Shown piece after piece: positions 40,090 through 49,734 of a stretch of DNA of 64,000 nucleotides. Origin of the DNA: Flaccisagitta enflata (taxonomy: Eukaryota; Chaetognatha; Sagittoidea; Aphragmophora); the NCBI GenBank assembly GCA_965153355.1, contig OZ231127.1:26350001-26414000 (forward strand), written 5' to 3'. Numbering within the stretch: position 1 is the first letter of the stretch; each line of letters opens with the position of its first letter. Below the pieces are notes generated by a model. It saw only the letters and a program-made list of their open reading frames with translations. It made no database searches and had not been told where the DNA came from. The position numbers and the translations under genes were made by a program.

Positions 40090-40757
40090 ATTAGGGGGGG
40101 TCATACAGGGTTGTTTTTGGAAATTCCTTATGAGACTCTGGAATCTGGGGGTTTATTGAATGTAGAAAAGGATAGAAAAAAAATTGGGTATCCATGTCTT
40201 AAGGAAAAATAATCCATTTTCGATCAAAAATGAGGTATCAGATAGGCGAAAATCGCGAAAATCGCGAAAATCGCGAAAATCGCCAAGATATAGGCCATTG
40301 GTAATAGCCACCAGGACACTAAAAAACATTTGTTTTTGGCTTAGATGATGTATTTTTGCCTTACTCTTACCTCTCATGACAATAATTAGGCTTCCAATGC
40401 AAGCTTTTTTTCATTTTTAGGGCTTTATACATGCTGCCATAAAGGCAAAAATTAGCGAAAAATCAAAAAAAATTGAGAAAATCTTTAAAAAAAGGAAAAA
40501 ATTGTACTGTCTAGTGTGTGTTAAAAAAATGTGCCTGTTTGTTTTAAAGATGCTTGTTTGATTTAGTATTTTCATTATTCTCATATTCTTTTCCCTTTTA
40601 TGTTAAAAAAAAAACCATTTTTTAACCATGAAATATTTGCAATAAAGGCAGAAATAAGCGAAATCAACAAAAATTGCAAAACTCAGTGCTCAAGCTTCTT
40701 CCTCCAGGACTTGCAACCTGGCATGGGTGTTTTACTGAAGGTTTTTTTTTTGGTTTT

Positions 40758-40801
<44 letters not shown>

Positions 40802-40891
40802 GTTAATCAATGTTTGCACCTACACAAGTATGGATAGGGCTTGACGGTCAAACTAAGAACTAGTTTGACGGAATGGCTGATTTTTAACCAC
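40090..40891 (+). repeat. Left terminal inverted repeat of the 5.87-kb transposon
   Basis: Pairs with 45181-45960. It contains an array of four GCGAAAAT-type units (40238-40283), two poly-A/T-rich blocks and a long T run at 40766-40800 that accounts for the slight length difference between arms. Confidence 0.93.
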
Positions 40892-41238
40892 AAAGGCAAT
40901 TTCATCAAAAGCAGTAGAAATGACAAACAATTTTTTCAATGAATCAAAGTATTGTACCATGAAATACACAATTAGGTGATGAGTTCAAACTGTAAAACGT
41001 TTGATCCAGCGGCTGATTTTTAACCACTAAGGCAACAATAATTAGTAATACAGATTATATAATTGAATATCAGCATCAAAAATCAAATTGAAAAATCAAA
41101 AACTGAGCGGGCTCTGTGCTAGATCACCATGACCTCAGTTCCAAAAAAAAGAATACAATTTGCAAAAAAAAACAATGATAGTAAATGAGCGGGATTTGTG
41201 TAAAATCACCAAGACCTCATTTACTATTTTCAATATTC

Positions 41239-43683
41239 TCATTCATCATTTGGTTGGCAAGCAGCTTCCACCTTTGGAAAGTAGTCCTTCTTTGATTCAA
41301 ACTTGCTCAACTCCTGCCTTTCTTTGATCTGTTGAGAGATGAAACCTTCTCTTGCTTCTTGTCCAACCACTGCAGCAGAAGCCTCAGAGACAAGCTTGAT
41401 GGCCCTTTCCACTGCCTGGGTGTGGCATGGGTAATTTGGTACTTCAAGGGGGGCCTCTTTGATGGCAAATAGGTCAGCTTCCTTGAAATCCAAAGTGAAA
41501 GGTGGCTCTGTCAGCTTTGCTGATTCCCAGTCAATCAGTTCAGTGTAGCTAGTTGCACTGAAATTCACTTTGGGAAGAACAAATTTCCTAACTTGGGAAT
41601 TTGAAATGGCATGATCTTCTGAAGGGTCCAATTGGAAGGCATCATCTTCTTCCCCTTCAGGAGGTTCTTCCTCATCTTCATCTTCCTCATCCACTCCTCG
41701 CCCATCATCCTCTTGACAGAGGTCAGCCCTTGCTTGGTCCAATTTCATCCGAATGGTCAAGATGGTGTTAACTGCTTGAGCTCGCACCTCACGGTCACTG
41801 TCTGCAAGCATAGAGAGAAGGATTGCCTCGGGATGAGCAAAGTATGCATTTCTCTGCATGACTTTCTGAACTTCCTCTTGCAGTTCTGGCTCAAGCTTTC
41901 GCTGGTATTCAACCATCTTGTAAAAGTTCTTTGGACCATCAACGCATCTTGGATGGGTCTTGATTTGGAACCAAGAGGGAGCATAATGGTGAATGATCGA
42001 ATGGATCAACTTTCGAAATTTTCGAGAAGGACGAGGAGTTGCAACATATTTGCGCATGAGCCTGTTGGCAAGTGTGTTCCATCTTGCACCATGGTATTTC
42101 CCAGGTTCTTCATCAGCAAGACCAGGGGGCATTTCGCCACTTATGATAGCCCGGCACATTCTGTATGTGTACCGTTGAGCCTTGCTTAACTCATAAGAGT
42201 CCTCCTCTGCAACAGTGGGAAAATCTGGATTTGGGATGCTACGAAAGTTTATCACCGGCAATTCTGTGAGATCCTCAACTAAAGTACTCCCAATTGGACC
42301 TTTGAGTGAGAGAGGGCCTGATGTTCCACCATCTAGTTTGCGGACTAGTGCTCTGAATGGCAATTCGCATCCATGAAGCATACAGATGAACCAATGAAGA
42401 GGCTTTCCTAGAAGCAATTCTAAGTAGACCAAGGCGCCTTCATTGTTGCCAACATTCACATTGCATCCATCTGCACCTGCCACAATCATCTTAGCTGCCA
42501 AATTCTTCTCCTTCAATGAGCGAAAGAGTCTCAGGCCAATGCTGATGCTGTGTCCTGAATAGGGGACTTCATGTCCCAGGTAGACATTCTCTGGCTCACC
42601 CAACATGACATAGTGGTCTTCAATAACCTTCCTTGGGTAGGGCTTGCCATTCCTCTCTACTGTGGTCAAAGTGAAATCTTTCTTCCCATCAAAGTAAATA
42701 CCAGAGATATCCTTTGCTCCAATTGCTTTCTTGCGCTCTGCGTTTGCCTTTTTCCGACCTGCTTTTCTCCAACGATCAATCTTTGCCTTATCTGTTGTCA
42801 TGGTGGACTTGTTTGAATCAGTGAGCAAACCCATATCAATGGCAAAGGAGTTTACCAAGTCAGCCGCAGCTTTGCTGGAGACATCCCATCTGTCACACGC
42901 CGCACCAGTTCTTGGAAGAGCATGAGTGTTTCTTGTTTTTGGCCCTGGATCTGCTGAGTTGGGACCATCTGGAGCAAAAGTTGGATCCTTCCTTTCTTGA
43001 GCGGGATCATCATCTTTCTCTTCCTCATCTGCCTCCTCTGCAAAGAATTCACGTGTAGCAGCAGCATTGTTCTCTTCTTCGTCTTTCCGCCGCCTTTTTT
43101 CTCTCTCTCGTTGGGCCTCGAAAGCCTCCACCTTATCAAAAGACCTCTTAAGACTTTGGGTAACTTTTCGGTCTATTCCAGACATCAGCATTTTCCGTGG
43201 GCCTCTTTGGTCAAAAAGGAACTTTATCTCTCGCTGTGGAACCCTCTTTGAGGAGTTGCATTTGCAGTCCAAGTGGAGGTCATCACAGGCATCTGTTTGG
43301 CATTTTGCTTGAACGCAACTGATCTGTTTGCACTTGCAGGCAGAGATATCAAGTCTTTGATTTTCATCTTGAGCTCGGGTCTTGGACTGTTCATTTCTGA
43401 GGCCTTGCTTTGAATGTTCCCACAACTTGCTTACTGCCTTCTCAATTCCGGATTTGCTAATTGTTGGAATTGAGGCTTTCTGCCAAAGCTGACCTAGTTC
43501 TTCAAGAACTGGTGCTAGGATCTGAGAAACTGGAATTTTCTGCTTACCTGTCGAGAACTCAAGGTGATCTTTGCTCAATTGCGTCCTCTTCACAACATCT
43601 GACTTTGTAGGGAGGACATTCTCAGGAAAAGAGGAGGCAGACCCAATGACCTTGTGTTCATTGGATCTCAAAGATTTTGCCAT
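41239..43683 (-). CDS. Transposase-like protein (DDE/RNase-H-like layout), 814 aa
   Basis: The only large intact frame in the transposon besides its partner; ATG at 43681-43683. An N-terminal cysteine cluster (Cys116, 118, 123, 128, 133, 140, 142) suggests a metal-binding DNA-recognition module. A charged, probably disordered, coiled segment spans 175-245. The candidate catalytic region begins with GIYFDGKKD (Asp332), then AGADGCNVNVG (Asp405), CMLHGCELPFRAL (Cys434, His437), GARWNTLANRL (Arg534-Trp535), an acidic insert (657-690), and CHTQAVERAIKLVSEAS (Glu759). The order Asp, Asp, Cys-x2-His, Arg-Trp, Glu resembles hAT-type RNase-H transposases, but the ~800-bp inverted repeats are unlike typical hAT ends. 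From memory, the CHTQAVER block resembles uncharacterised proteins of other invertebrates. Role inferred: excision and integration of this element. Confidence 0.75.
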   Translation of the reverse strand: MAKSLRSNEHKVIGSASSFPENVLPTKSDVVKRTQLSKDHLEFSTGKQKIPVSQILAPVLEELGQLWQKASIPTISKSGIEKAVSKLWEHSKQGLRNEQSKTRAQDENQRLDISACKCKQISCVQAKCQTDACDDLHLDCKCNSSKRVPQREIKFLFDQRGPRKMLMSGIDRKVTQSLKRSFDKVEAFEAQREREKRRRKDEEENNAAATREFFAEEADEEEKDDDPAQERKDPTFAPDGPNSADPGPKTRNTHALPRTGAACDRWDVSSKAAADLVNSFAIDMGLLTDSNKSTMTTDKAKIDRWRKAGRKKANAERKKAIGAKDISGIYFDGKKDFTLTTVERNGKPYPRKVIEDHYVMLGEPENVYLGHEVPYSGHSISIGLRLFRSLKEKNLAAKMIVAGADGCNVNVGNNEGALVYLELLLGKPLHWFICMLHGCELPFRALVRKLDGGTSGPLSLKGPIGSTLVEDLTELPVINFRSIPNPDFPTVAEEDSYELSKAQRYTYRMCRAIISGEMPPGLADEEPGKYHGARWNTLANRLMRKYVATPRPSRKFRKLIHSIIHHYAPSWFQIKTHPRCVDGPKNFYKMVEYQRKLEPELQEEVQKVMQRNAYFAHPEAILLSMLADSDREVRAQAVNTILTIRMKLDQARADLCQEDDGRGVDEEDEDEEEPPEGEEDDAFQLDPSEDHAISNSQVRKFVLPKVNFSATSYTELIDWESAKLTEPPFTLDFKEADLFAIKEAPLEVPNYPCHTQAVERAIKLVSEASAAVVGQEAREGFISQQIKERQELSKFESKKDYFPKVEAACQPNDE

Positions 43684-43982
43684 CTCCTTTGATTATTTTG
43701 GGTAAAGAATTTTCAGGAAGAATGTGCCATGGCACATCAATCTTTCAGAGGAAAATCTGCAGATTAAAGCTAAGAAATTCTAGATAATCAGATTATCCTC
43801 ACTAGATAAATGTTTTAATCTGTTAACTGGATTGACTTCAAGTTTAGGAGTGGTTTTACTATATACTGATATTCAAACAATTAAGCTCTTAAGTTTTTAA
43901 GCATTTTACGAACTAACTGAAGAAAAACTAGGTTAACTTGTACTCATTCAAATATCTTCAGGATCATTTTCTTGATTTGATT
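43684..43982. promoter_or_regulatory. Bidirectional intergenic region of the transposon
   Basis: 299 bp between two divergent start codons, AT-rich (TAGATAATCAGATTATC at 43781-43797 is a near palindrome). It must hold the promoters of both genes. No canonical TATA box can be assigned with confidence. Confidence 0.5.
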
Positions 43983-44852
43983 ATGGCAGAAGCTCCTGTT
44001 CGCGTGCCCTGGAAAACTGCAAGGAAGAGATCCAGGCAGAAGAAGGAGAGAGTTGAAATGAGAAATTTTGGGCAACTTTTGATCAAAAACCAAGAAAAAC
44101 TTCAAGAAGAACTTTCTGAGCTACGAGAATCTGGGGCTGAAGCAGGTTCGGTCAAAGCTTTGAGCATTTGGCTGGAAAAATCTCTGACATTCAAGAAAGT
44201 GAAAGATGTTGGCATCAATCCTTTCCTTGAATTGCCATTTGCTGAGGGCACTTGGATTTCCAAGAAAATGAGTTATTTTCTTCGCCACAATATGCCTCAT
44301 GGACAATACTCATGTCAAGATGGGTCGGTGCCAATATCCGCCCTCGAGAGAGATCTTTGTTTTTCCAGAGAGAAAATCCTGCTTGCCACCAGTCCCATGT
44401 ATGATACAGAAAGGAAAGTGCGATTTGTAGCACTTGAGTTTTTCCACCCAGATGCCTCGGTTACCATCAGAGTGGCAGCACTTGGGGGACACAGCTTCGG
44501 AGTTCTTGCTCCCCCTGGGCATTACTTGCTGGGGAAGGAATCTTTGCAACAGCTTTGCCCTTTGGTCCACAACACTAGTGCAGTCAAAGACATTTTGTTG
44601 GCAGGGTTTATCTCTCAGCAGCAGAGGAAGGGAGGGGTTAACTTTTGTGCCAAAGAGAGCAACTATCGGCCAAATGCAAGTCATGCAGTCAAGGTGGAGA
44701 CAGACTCTGCAATCCAACTCCTTGAGCTTGGATATCAGTTCTTTGGTAACCGTTTCTGTGACACAATTTATGGCATGGGGATGTGGGAAGATTCATGCTG
44801 GTCTGGGCAAATTCCAACCGGTTTCCTGGAGATCTCTTCACAAGAGCATTGA
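43983..44852 (+). CDS. Tpt1/KptA-like RNA 2'-phosphotransferase family protein, transposon-encoded
   Basis: 289 residues from ATG 43983 (an upstream in-frame extension lacks ATG). The basic N-terminus (11-27) could be a nuclear signal; 31-68 is a probable helix or coiled coil. The rest follows the Tpt1/KptA plan: ISKKMSYFLRHN (Arg101-His102), DGSVPISALERDL (wing motif), ERKVRFVAL (Arg147), TIRVAALGGHS (family form is R-A-x-Q-G-H-S), LVHNTSAVKDILLAGF (family H-G-T...GL), and QQQRKGGVNF (Arg215). The quartet Arg-His-Arg-Arg used by Tpt1 is complete. The HIH motif is not kept, and HGT is HNT. Tpt1 enzymes use NAD+ to remove the 2'-phosphate left by tRNA ligation; several also ADP-ribosylate 5'-phosphate ends of RNA or DNA. 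What it does for a transposon is unknown. Confidence 0.82.
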   Translation: MAEAPVRVPWKTARKRSRQKKERVEMRNFGQLLIKNQEKLQEELSELRESGAEAGSVKALSIWLEKSLTFKKVKDVGINPFLELPFAEGTWISKKMSYFLRHNMPHGQYSCQDGSVPISALERDLCFSREKILLATSPMYDTERKVRFVALEFFHPDASVTIRVAALGGHSFGVLAPPGHYLLGKESLQQLCPLVHNTSAVKDILLAGFISQQQRKGGVNFCAKESNYRPNASHAVKVETDSAIQLLELGYQFFGNRFCDTIYGMGMWEDSCWSGQIPTGFLEISSQEH

Positions 44853-45180
44853 ATCAAATTCAAAAGATAAAACATTTGAATGTAATGATTTTTCAATGTA
44901 ATTTTTTCAAGAAACAAGATTTTAAGATTACTACATTATAGCGTTATGAATTTCAACTGTGCTTCTTTCATAAGACATTCAAATGTTTTCATCTTAAGAG
45001 TCCAATGCATTTTTTTCATTGTGACCTCTTTATTTTTTATGTTTATGTTATAACTGAGGTCTTGGTGAGCTGAATCAGCTCCCGCTCAGTTATCTCATTT
45101 ACTTTGTTTTCTATACTGTTTTTTATTTTTCATATTGTTTTTATCTGAAATGTGCATATCTTTTCATGTTCCCTACCTTA

Positions 45181-45270
45181 GTGGTTAAAAATCAGCCGTT
45201 CCGTCAAACTAGTTCTTAGTTTGACCGTCAAGCCCTATCCATACTTGTGTAGGTGCAAACATTGATTAAC

Positions 45271-45303
<33 letters not shown>

Positions 45304-45960
45304 AAAAAAAAAACAGTAAAACACCCATGCCAGGTTGCAAGTCCTGGAGGAAGAAGCTTGAGCACTGAGTTTTGCAATTTTTGTTGATTTCGCTTATTTC
45401 TGCCTTTATTGCAAATATTTCATGGTTAAAAAATGGTTTTTTTTTTAACATAAAAGGGAAAAGAATATAAGAATAATGAAAATACTAAATCAAACAAGCA
45501 TCTTTAAAACAAACAGGCACATTTTTTTAACACACACAAGACAGTACAATTTTTTCCTTTTTTTAAAGATTTTCTCAATTTTTTTTATTTTTCGCTAATT
45601 TTTGCCTTTATGGCAGCATGTATAAAGCCCTAAAAATGAAAAAAAGCTTGCATTGGAAGCCTAATTATTGTCATGAGAGGTAAGAGTAAGGCAAAAATAC
45701 ATCATCTAAGCCAAAAACAAATGTTTTTTAGTGTCCTGGTGGCTATTACCAATGGCCTATATCTTGGCGATTTTCGCGATTTTCGCGATTTTCGCGATTT
45801 TCGCCTCTCTGATACCTCATTTTTGATCGAAAATGGATTATTTTTCCTTAAGACATGGATACCCAATTTTTTTTCTATCCTTTTCTACATTCAATAAACC
45901 CCCAGATTCCAGAGTCTCATAAGGAATTTCCAAAAACAACCCTGTATGACCCCCCCTAAT
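45181..45960 (-). repeat. Right terminal inverted repeat of the 5.87-kb transposon
   Basis: Inverse of 40090-40891, with only scattered differences (for example GATAGGCG versus GAGAGGCG before the GCGAAAAT array) and a shorter poly-A/T run at 45271-45313. Confidence 0.93.
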
Positions 45961-46044
45961 GTGTGTGTGTGTCTGACCGAACCGTCGATTTATATTTGTC
46001 AATTTCTCAGTCTTTCTATCGTTCGGTCTTTCTATCTTTCACTA

Positions 46045-46341
<297 letters not shown>

Positions 46342-46552
46342 CACTGATCCTGCTCCATTTTCCATGTCGTATCGGTGGTTATCCTCCGATAGGGCTTAAA
46401 GGCAGAAAGTAGCATAGAATCAACGGAAATAAGCAAAGCTGAGATTTATCGCGATGCGTTTTACAGCAACAGAAATCGTTCTCTTTTCCAGAGCAGACAT
46501 TAAATCCTAACTTTTTCTCTTTCCTTCTATTTTTCCTTTCTTTCATTCTTTC

Positions 46553-47195
46553 ATGCTTTCTCTCTTTCTTTCTTCTTATCTTTCTTTCTTCCGTTCTTTC
46601 TTTCTTTCTTTCCATCTTTCTATCTTTTTATCGATCTTTCTTGCTTTCTTTCTTTTTTTCGTTTCATTTATCATTTATCATTTTTTCAATGGTGTTTTTT
46701 TTTCTTTTCTTCTTCTTCTTTATCTTCTTCCTCTTCACATTCTTCTTCGTCTCCTTCTCCCTCTCATTCTTCTTCTTTTTTTCTTCTTCTTTTTCTTTTT
46801 CTTTTTCTTTTTCTTTTTCTTCTTCTTCTTCTTCTTCTTCTTCTTCTTCTTCTTCTTTTTCTTTTTCTTTTTCTTTTTCTTTTTCTTTTTCTTCTTCTTC
46901 TTCTTCTTCTTCTTCTTCTTCTTCTTTTTCTTTTTCTTTTTCTTTTTCTTTTTCTTCTTCTTCTTCTTCTTCTTCTTCTTTTTCTTTTTCTTTTTCTTTT
47001 TCTTTTTCTTTTTCTTTTTCTTTTTCTTTTTCTTTTTCTTTTTCTTCTTCTTCTTCTTCTTCTTCTTCTTCTTCTTTTTCTTTTTCTTTTTCTTTTTCTT
47101 TTTCTTTTTCTTTTTCTTTTTCTTCTTCTTCTTCTTCTTCTTCTTCTTTTTCTTTTTCTTTTTCTTTTTCTTCTTCTTCTTCTTCTTCTTCTTTC
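46553..47195. repeat. (CTTT)n and (CTT)n/(CTTTTT)n microsatellite
   Basis: About 640 bp of pyrimidine repeat. From 46790 on, blocks of CTT alternate regularly with blocks of CTTTTT, at least five alternations, a higher-order pattern within a simple repeat. Confidence 0.95.
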
Positions 47196-47270
47196 TCTCC
47201 CTCCTTCGGTGCAACAAACAACCGCATTCAGCGTTCAACGTCCAAGTCAAGACTGGGATTCAAAGGAGAG

Positions 47271-47278
<8 letters not shown>

Positions 47279-47347
<69 letters not shown>

Positions 47348-47360
47348 AGAGAGAGAGAGT
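47279..47360. repeat. (GA)n microsatellite
   Basis: About 80 bp of GA followed by CAGACAGACA. Confidence 0.93.
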
Positions 47361-47445
47361 CAGACACACAGACAGACAGAAAGACATAAAGGTAGATATA
47401 CAGACAAACAGAAAGCGAGTGTGAGAGAAGGGAAGAGAGAGAAAA

Positions 47446-49414
47446 CAAGGCCAACACCTATAAGTCGCGTGCAGGACAAAAATGACTGAACTGACTTGAC
47501 TCCTTATTTTATCTATTTATCGAAAATCAGACATAAACCAGACCCAAACCAGAACCAAACCAGACTCAAACCAGACTCAAACCAGACTTAAACCAGACCT
47601 GAACCAGACCAAAACCAGACCTAAACCAGACCTAAACCAGACCTAAACCGGACATAAATCAGACATGAACCAGACTTAAACGCGACTTTAACCAGACTTT
47701 AACCAGACTTAAACCAGACTCAAGCTAACACCCCTGACAAAATTAGGCGAACTGAGGTTGAATATCATCTATTTGAGTGTAACAAAGTGATTTGAATGAC
47801 CGATTCGGATATTTCCACATAATCTGGAGTAAATTCCATTCAAGCTCTGACAAAAAATATTCAAAATCTAGGTTCAAAGCCTATTCAAGTCGTTATGACA
47901 CCATTTTCTGACAGGAGACAGTCCTACTTTGTCCATTATTACTAATTTACTTTAAGCTCAATTTTAACAGTTCTAGGGGCTGCCCCTCACCATTTCTTGG
48001 CCCCAACTTCCTACAATCATCAAAATGTTAAGTCTCCATCCTTCAAAGTCAAATGGCTTGGGTAGGGACCACGAAAAACAGCTATAAATATGTACCATCT
48101 TCATGTGGAAAAAATGTGGGGAAAATCAGTTAAAATCCGTTTTGACAATTCTGACTTATTACCGTCTCACCCTTCTACCGTTAGACAAACTCACTCTGTT
48201 GCTCTACTATGTCAAAGTAGGATATTTTTGCTATTTCTATGCCAAATCTTGCAGAGCTGGGGCCAATAATTCACTCTCTAAGGCATATGTTCCCAGTTCG
48301 CCTAATTTTGTCAGGGGTGTTAGACTCAAACCAGACTTAAACCTGACTCAAACCTGACTCAAACCAGACTCAAACCAGACTCAAACCAGACTCAAACCGG
48401 ACTTAAACCAGACTTAAACCAGACTTAAACCAGACTTAAACCAGACTTAAACCAGACTTAAACCAGACTTAAACCAGACTTAAACCAGACTTAAACCAGA
48501 CTTAAACCAGACCTGAACCAGACTTAAACCAGACTTAAAGCAGACTTAAACCAGACTTAAACCAGACTTAAACCAGACCCAAACCAGCAGACTTAAACCA
48601 GCAGACTTAAACCAGCAGACTTAAACCAGCAGACTTGAAATGACATATATGACAAAAACATACCAAAAACCATAAATGACCATAACATACCAAAAAACCT
48701 AAATGACTAAAAGAAAAGAAAAAAAAAAAAACAAAACCCAAAACCAAAAAAAACAAACCAAAAACCAAAAAAAAACCAAAAAACAAAAAACTATGTTAAA
48801 TGACCAAAAATGACCTGAAATGTTCCAAAATGACTTAAAAAGACTTAAAACTATTTGAAATGCCCATAAATGACACAAATGACTTAAATGAACAAAGTGA
48901 CATAAATGATCAAAAATGACCAAGAATGACTAAAAGCAACCAAAAATGACCAAAAGCAACCAAAAATGACCAAAAACAACAAAAAAAAGACTCAAAATAA
49001 CTCCAGACATCCCAAATTGACCAAAAACGACGCAAAAAAACAAAGTGTTACCAAAAACTTCAAAAGCCAAAAAATAACTTAGTGACTTAGAATGACTTAG
49101 AATAACTTAGAATGACTTGTAATGACTTGTAATGACTTAAAATAACTTAGAATGACTAAGAATGACTTAAAATGACTTATAATAACATAAAATGACAAAA
49201 ATGACAAAAAATGACAAAATGACTTAAGTGACTAAAATTAACTGAAAATGACTGGAAATGACTTAAAATGACTTTAAATGACTTAAAATGACATAAAATA
49301 CCCTAAAAAGACGTAAAACAACGAAAAAAAACAAAGTGTTATGGACGGACCGACGGACCGACCGACGGACCGACGGACCGACAGAGCGGGTTATAGAGTC
49401 GCGTGCACGCGACT
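47446..49414 (+). mobile_element. 'GTCGCGTGC' element, C type, with 11-bp minisatellite body
   Basis: Head CAAGGCCAACACCTATAAGT, CGCGTGCAGGAC. An 11-bp array (AAACCAGACTT) spans about 47530-48640 and is interrupted by a MITE (47728-48320). A looser ATGACTTAAA decamer array spans 48640-49320. Then comes GGACGGACCGACGGACCGAC, and the 3' hairpin AGTCGCGTGCACGCGACT, a perfect palindrome. AAAA lies on both sides. Confidence 0.82.
47728..48320. mobile_element. 593-bp TA-flanked inverted-repeat element (TTAGGCG family)
   Basis: Ends are ACACCCCTGACAAAATTAGG and its complement; TA on both sides. Interrupts the 11-bp minisatellite. Shares ACAAAATTAGGCG with 27949-28550 while the outer 9 bp differ. 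Confidence 0.82.
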
Positions 49415-49553
49415 AAAAAGAAAGAAAGAAGGACAGAAAGCCAGATGAACAGACAAAAAGAAAGCGAGTGTGCGAGAAAAGACAAGAAAAGAAGAAAAAA
49501 AAGAAAGTAAGGAAGGAAGGGAAGAAGAGAGGAAGAAAAAAAAAAGAGAGAGC

Positions 49554-49558
49554 AAAAG

Positions 49559-49599
<41 letters not shown>

Positions 49600-49600
49600 A
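49554..49600. repeat. (GA)n microsatellite
   Basis: About 45 bp of GA within a purine-rich stretch (49420-49600). Confidence 0.9.
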
Positions 49601-49734
49601 ACGACGGTGGCCATTGCCTCTCATTGGTCATCCCCAAACGGTGATTTGTTAGACTGCCTCTTAACAGCCACTTAGACTTTCCACGGTTGGGAAAAAGGTT
49701 CAAATGTGAGACCAGAGGCAGAGACTCGCCAGTG

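Larger units (their letters stand above)
40090..45960. mobile_element. 5.87-kb DNA transposon with transposase-like and Tpt1/KptA-like genes
   Basis: Both ends read ATTAGGGGGGGTCATACAGG inward. Terminal inverted repeats run about 800 bp and are nearly identical. Between them are two intact, intronless, divergent genes, an 814-residue transposase-like protein and a 289-residue Tpt1/KptA-like protein, separated by 299 bp. The target duplication is ambiguous because the element sits in a TG-rich tract: AT next to a TAGGG end, or GTATGTGT against GTGTGTGT (7 of 8) next to an ATTAGG end, are both possible. Intact frames and closely matching arms indicate a recent insertion. I cannot assign it to a named superfamily. 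Confidence 0.93.

Noticed and set aside
40600-40806. Frames inside the terminal repeats (also 45266-45451, 40153-40377, 45673-45897)
   Set aside because: Same sequence in both arms, ending in homopolymer Phe; non-coding repeat.
41632-42189. 185-codon plus-strand frame, and other antisense frames within 41239-43683
   Set aside because: Antisense shadows of the intact 814-codon gene.
43938-43982. 15-residue upstream extension of the Tpt1-like protein
   Set aside because: Begins at TTG, not ATG; the first ATG is 43983.
46553-47489. Frames of 170-280 codons of poly-Phe, poly-Ser/Phe, poly-Lys or poly-Glu/Lys
   Set aside because: Translations of the (CTT)n/(CTTTTT)n tract.
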